From Comamonas piscis (lineage in GTDB: Bacteria; Pseudomonadota; Gammaproteobacteria; Burkholderiales; Burkholderiaceae_C): a stretch of 64,000 nt of DNA. Made by a program: the position numbers and the translations under genes. The DNA lies in the NCBI RefSeq assembly GCF_014109725.1, contig NZ_CP058554.1:4650001-4714000 (forward strand), in the 5' to 3' direction. This document shows positions 61,201-64,000 of this stretch, in pieces. Positions within the stretch are counted from its first letter, which is position 1. The number at the start of each line of letters is the position of its first letter. Under the pieces are notes generated by a model that was not told the DNA's origin, made no database searches, and saw only the letters and a program-made list of their open reading frames with translations.

Positions 61201-64000
61201 CCAACATTGCGTACGTCAGCTTGTCGCCGATCTTGGCTGCGTAGTTGGCTGGCACAGCAGCGTCGTTGACCAGCGCCAGGCTCTTGACGATGCGCAGGTC
61301 AGCGGGCGTGTTGACCTTGACGCTAGTGCTGGCAGTGTTGTTGCCAGTATTTACGTCGTACAGCGTGTTGCCCGTGGTGACGCTCACTGCGTAATCACCA
61401 GCGGTGCTTGGCGTGAGCTTGGTGACGCAGCTGATGCTGTCGCCCGAAGCCAAGGTCGCCGCTGGGCTCGTTGGCGTGCAGACTACAGCCGATGCGCCCG
61501 CTGGTGCGCTCACCACGCAAGATGCGTTCAGTGCTGCTTGTGGGCCATTGTTCTTGCAAATGGCCGTGTAGGTCAGCTCAATGCCGGTCGTGCTGGTCGT
61601 GCCTGGCGTGACCGTCACGCTTGCCACCATGTCTGCCTGCTGCGTGTTGGTCGTCACCACACAAGTGGTGCAGGTGCCCACCGAGCTGGTAGCTGTGTCC
61701 ACAATGGTCGCAGTCGTGCCTGGGCTCGCAACGGTCACGGTGTAGGTCACTGTGCTGGTTTGGTTCGCCGCCACTGGTACGGTTTGCGCGCACTGTGTGC
61801 CCGCTGCCGTGCAGCCTGCGCCCCAGCCTTGGCCGGTGCCTGTGTAGGTGGTGCCTGCTGGCACGGTCATGCCCACGTCGGTGCTGCCTGCAGTACCGCC
61901 GCTGTTCACAACCGTCACGGTGTAGGTCAGCACGTCACCTGGCTTGGCCAGGTAGTTAGCTGGCACTGCTGCGCCGTTCACTTCGGTCAACACATTGGTG
62001 GTCACCAAGCTAGCGGCGGTGTTGCCAACGGTGGACTTGCTGTCCGTGTTGTTAGCGGTGTTGGACTCGTAGCTTTGAGCTGCTGCATTGATGCTTGCGC
62101 TGATCGTGCCTTCGGCTGCCGTGAAGGTCGCCGAGCAGCTGATGCTGTCGTTCACTGCCAGGTTGGCGTTCGCACCGCAGATGGCTGGAATGCTGGTGCC
62201 ACCGTTGTTCACGGTCATCTCGCAGCTGGCATTGACCGCATTGGCTGGGCCATTGTTGGTACATACGCCAGTGATGGTCACGCTGTCACCCACTACCACA
62301 GCGCCTGCTGGGATGGAGGTGATCTGCGCTTGCATGTCGGCAACCGCGTTGTCGGTCTCGACCGAGCAGGCGTTGCCTGCGCAAGCTGCAGCAATGTCGC
62401 TGGCCACGGTGTTGGTGATCTTGCCGTTGCTGGTGGCAGGCGCAATCACTTCCACGGTGAACTCAACGGTCTTCTCTCCTGGACCTTCGGCAGTTTGCGC
62501 TGGCACGTTCACGCTTTGCTCGCAGCTGGTACCTGCTGCGTCGCACTTCTGAGGTACTTCGCTCCAGCCCTGGGTCAGGTCAGGAGCATTTCCGCCGACA
62601 AACTTAGTGCCTTCAGGCACGGTCTCGGTCAGCACGGTAGTGCCCGCAGTACCGCCGGTGTTGGTCACCAACATCGCGTAGGTCAGCTTGTCGCCAATCT
62701 TGGTGGCGTAGCTGGCTGGCACAGCCGCGCCATTGACTTGCACCAAGCTCTTGACGATGTTCAGCGCTGCTGGCGTGTTCACCTTGACAGTTGTAGTAGC
62801 CGTGTTGTTGGCCGTATCACGGTCATACAGGTTATTGCTCGTAGCCACGCTCACGGCATAGTCACCCGCCGTGCTTGGCGTGAGCTTGGTCGTGCAGGTG
62901 ATGCTGGAGCCAGAAGCCAAGGTCGCTGCTGGGCTGGTTGGCGTGCAAGTCGTCACGGCATTCGCTGGAGCGGTCACCACGCAAGATGCGTTCAGTGCTG
63001 CTTGTGGGCCATTGTTTTTGCAAATGGCCGTGTAGGTCAGCTCAATGCCGGTCGTGCTGGTCGTGCCTGGCGTGACCGTCACAGTAGCCTGCATATCTGC
63101 ACTTTGCGCGTTGGTCGTCACCACACAAGTGGTGCAGGTGCCCACCGAGCTGGTAGCAGTGTCCACAATGGTCGCAGTCGTGCCTGGGCTCGCAACGGTC
63201 ACGGTGTAGGTCACCGCGCTGGTTTGGTTCGCCGCCACTGGTACGGTTTGCGCGCACTGTGTGCCCGCTGCCGTGCAGCCTGCGCCCCAGCCTTGGCCGG
63301 TGCCTGTGTAGGTGGTGCCTGCTGGCACGGTCATGCCCACGTCGGTGCTGCCTGCAGTACCGCCGCTGTTCACAACCGTCACGGTGTAGGTCAGCACGTC
63401 ACCTGGCTTGGCCAGGTAGTTAGCTGGCACTGCTGCGCCGTTCACTTCGGTCAACACATTGGTGGTCACCAAGCTAGCGGCGGTGTTGCCAACGGTGGAC
63501 TTGCTGTCCGTGTTGTTAGCGGTGTTGGACTCGTAGCTTTGAGCTGCTGCATTGATGCTTGCGCTGATCGTGCCTTCGGCTGCCGTGAAGGTCGCCGAGC
63601 AGCTGATGCTGTCGTTCACTGCAAGGTTGGCGTTCGCACCGCAGATGGCTGGAATGCTGGTGCCACCGTTGTTCACGGTCATCTCGCAGCTGGCGTTGAC
63701 CGCAGTGGCTGGGCCATTGTTGGTACATACGCCAGTGATGGTCACGCTCTCACCCACCACCACAGCCGAGGCTGGGATGCCAGTGATTTGCGCTTGCATG
63801 TCGGCCACTGCGTTAGCAGTCTCGACCGAGCAAGTACCGGAGGTGCAAGCTGCGCCTACGCTGCTCTCAACCGTATTGGTGATCTTGCCGTTGCTGGTCG
63901 CTGGGGCAATCACTTCCACGGTGAACTCAACGGTCTGTTCACCGGCAGCACCTTGAGCGCTTTGCGCTGGCACCGTCACGCTTTGCTCGCAGGTGCTACC
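58229..64000 (-). CDS. Giant repetitive surface protein of DUF11-like modules, 3' part (cut by window edge)
   Basis: At least 1923 residues; the frame is open to the right edge (the seven codons before 63979 continue the repeat pattern), so the real N-terminus is outside. Two kinds of module of about 115-130 residues alternate: one with TNNGP or KNNGP and one with VNGAAVP…GDxLTYxV…TVPxGT. Both resemble DUF11/Ig-like beta domains of bacterial surface proteins. Four modules make a 488-490 residue unit, seen from 63805, 62341, 60871 and 59407. Each module of the unit I counted has four Cys. The last, divergent unit has three modules and then VPVNAAWAMALMALLLMLLAG plus a basic tail (QGRRRQD), like a C-terminal sorting signal. 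It is rich in Thr, Ala, Val, Asn and probably an adhesin or fibre; the function is inferred. Confidence 0.85.
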   Translation of the reverse strand, partial: GSTCEQSVTVPAQSAQGAAGEQTVEFTVEVIAPATSNGKITNTVESSVGAACTSGTCSVETANAVADMQAQITGIPASAVVVGESVTITGVCTNNGPATAVNASCEMTVNNGGTSIPAICGANANLAVNDSISCSATFTAAEGTISASINAAAQSYESNTANNTDSKSTVGNTAASLVTTNVLTEVNGAAVPANYLAKPGDVLTYTVTVVNSGGTAGSTDVGMTVPAGTTYTGTGQGWGAGCTAAGTQCAQTVPVAANQTSAVTYTVTVASPGTTATIVDTATSSVGTCTTCVVTTNAQSADMQATVTVTPGTTSTTGIELTYTAICKNNGPQAALNASCVVTAPANAVTTCTPTSPAATLASGSSITCTTKLTPSTAGDYAVSVATSNNLYDRDTANNTATTTVKVNTPAALNIVKSLVQVNGAAVPASYATKIGDKLTYAMLVTNTGGTAGTTVLTETVPEGTKFVGGNAPDLTQGWSEVPQKCDAAGTSCEQSVNVPAQTAEGPGEKTVEFTVEVIAPATSNGKITNTVASDIAAACAGNACSVETDNAVADMQAQITSIPAGAVVVGDSVTITGVCTNNGPANAVNASCEMTVNNGGTSIPAICGANANLAVNDSISCSATFTAAEGTISASINAAAQSYESNTANNTDSKSTVGNTAASLVTTNVLTEVNGAAVPANYLAKPGDVLTYTVTVVNSGGTAGSTDVGMTVPAGTTYTGTGQGWGAGCTAAGTQCAQTVPVAANQTSTVTYTVTVASPGTTATIVDTATSSVGTCTTCVVTTNTQQADMVASVTVTPGTTSTTGIELTYTAICKNNGPQAALNASCVVSAPAGASAVVCTPTSPAATLASGDSISCVTKLTPSTAGDYAVSVTTGNTLYDVNTGNNTASTSVKVNTPADLRIVKSLALVNDAAVPANYAAKIGDKLTYAMLVTNAGGTSGTTVLTETVPEGTQFVGGIAPNESQGWSQVTQVCDAAGSTCTQSVTVAAQGADGVASEQTVQFTVEVVAPATTNGKITNTVLSDVAAACAGANCSVETANAVADMQAQITSIPAGAVVVGDSVTITGVCTNNGPANAVNASCEMTVNNGGTSIPAICGANANLAVNDSISCSATFPAAEGTISASINAAAQSYESNTANNTDSKSTVGNTAASLVTTNVLTEVNGAAVPANYLAKPGDVLTYTVTVVNSGGTAGSTDVGMTVPAGTTYTGTGEGWSAGCAAASSTCNQTVAVGAGQTSTVTYTVTVASPGTTATIVDTATSSVGTCTTCVVTTNTQQADMVATVTVTPGTTSTTGIELTYTAICKNNGPQAALNSSCVVSAPAGASAVVCTPTSPAATLASGDSISCVTKLTPSTAGDYAVSVATSNNLYDAAPGNNTATTTVKVNTPAALNIVKSLALVNDAAVPANYAAKIGDKLTYAMLVTNAGGTASTLVLTETVPEGTQFVGTAADPSQGWSQAPACDAAGSTCEQSVTVPAQSAQGAAGEQTVEFTVEVLAPATSNGKIINTVESSIPAACISGACSVETANAVADMQAQITSIPAGAVVVGESLTISGLCTNNGPADAVNASCKMSVNNGGSVITAICDAGKTLAVAESLSCSLTFTAAEGSISASISAETQSYDSDTANNSDAKAVNGNTPSAVTVTNVLVKVNDAPVPVGYVIKPGDKLTYQVQVSNTGGTPGATVLTETVPAGTRYVGTDEGWGAGCAAAASSCSRPATVPGGSPQAPGTVTFEYTVRVDDTVASPNVVNTVGSSAPGSCSAACSVSTPTQAADMQVSMPATIDAKVGVEFTLTSVCRNAGPATATNARCEVSGAPAGAVTACTPAQPVSALAVGESITCTTKFKPTSTAAITISTRASSDVYDPVAANNEATSSALFTNTPPTDVKRVPVNAAWAMALMALLLMLLAGKAMPQRQGRRRQD
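59408..63805. repeat. Three tandem DNA repeats of 1464, 1470 and 1464 bp
   Basis: The codons for ADMQAQIT recur at 63805, 62341, 60871 and 59407 (minus strand), giving periods 1464, 1470 and 1464. Long stretches are identical, for example GCCCACGTCGGTGCTGCCTG at 60401, 61871 and 63335. The fourth unit (to 58229) is diverged. Confidence 0.9.

Noticed and set aside
59408..63805. Possible CRISPR-like or mobile-element repeats
   Set aside because: The repeats are long (1.46 kb), in frame, and encode protein modules; there are no short direct repeats with unique spacers and no transposase.

Overview
The window reads as a chromosomal segment of a high-GC betaproteobacterium of the family Comamonadaceae, most likely Comamonas or a close relative. 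This rests on gene content and order (ubiJ–Tim44-like–ubiE–DUF971–HIT, secA next to a DciA-like gene, petABC–sspAB, hisI–hisE–hinT–tatABC), a solitary Bug/TctC binding protein, and a short GCTAT/ATAGC intergenic hairpin that I associate with this family. Almost everything is single-copy core metabolism and cell biology. I see no phage, insertion sequence, CRISPR array or plasmid function. Region by region: 1–7.2 kb (minus strand) holds the end of ubiJ, a Tim44-like membrane protein, ubiE, a DUF971 gene, a HIT hydrolase and a 1303-residue flavin/iron-sulfur dehydrogenase. 7.8–12.9 kb (plus) is a complete ugpBAECQ glycerol-3-phosphate / glycerophosphodiester uptake operon with a PhoB-type promoter candidate and two internal hairpin-plus-T-tract elements. 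13.0–15.9 kb (minus) is accessory: a Bug binding protein, an unassigned 478-residue membrane protein with glycosyltransferase-C-like features and a 92-residue membrane protein. 16.0–23.6 kb (plus) is hemA–prfA–(exported ATP-grasp protein)–prmC–grxD followed by a CNNM/CorC-type membrane protein. 23.7–30.2 kb holds a lytic transglycosylase, proS, rppH, proB, obgE, rpmA and rplU. 30.3–37.0 kb (plus) holds ispB, pilB, pilC, pilD, coaE, zapD and yacG. 37.1–43.4 kb holds mutT, a DUF815 ATPase, argJ, secA, a short DciA-like gene and tRNA-Thr(TGT). 43.4–47.6 kb (minus) is petABC–sspAB. 47.7–53.2 kb holds mscL, a pdxA-type gene, a Nif3-family gene, an MFS transporter and a DegS-type protease. 53.4–58.1 kb (minus) is hisI–hisE–DUF4870–patatin–hinT–tatA–tatB–tatC. 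58.2–64.0 kb (minus) is the 3' part of a giant repetitive surface protein that runs off the right edge. Functionally, ispB, ubiE and ubiJ make ubiquinone, petABC oxidises it, and the large dehydrogenase probably feeds electrons toward it. The tat genes could export the Rieske subunit and possibly the lytic transglycosylase. Pili and cell wall functions come from pilBCD, zapD and the transglycosylase. I did not find a clearly new multi-gene system. The most unusual items are the signal-peptide-bearing ATP-grasp protein inserted between prfA and prmC, and the giant protein built from 1464/1470-bp repeats with four cysteines in each module of the repeat unit I counted. Smaller leads are a possible leaderless hemA transcript, a patatin inserted in the his–tat operon, and a KR-type Tat signal on the Rieske protein.
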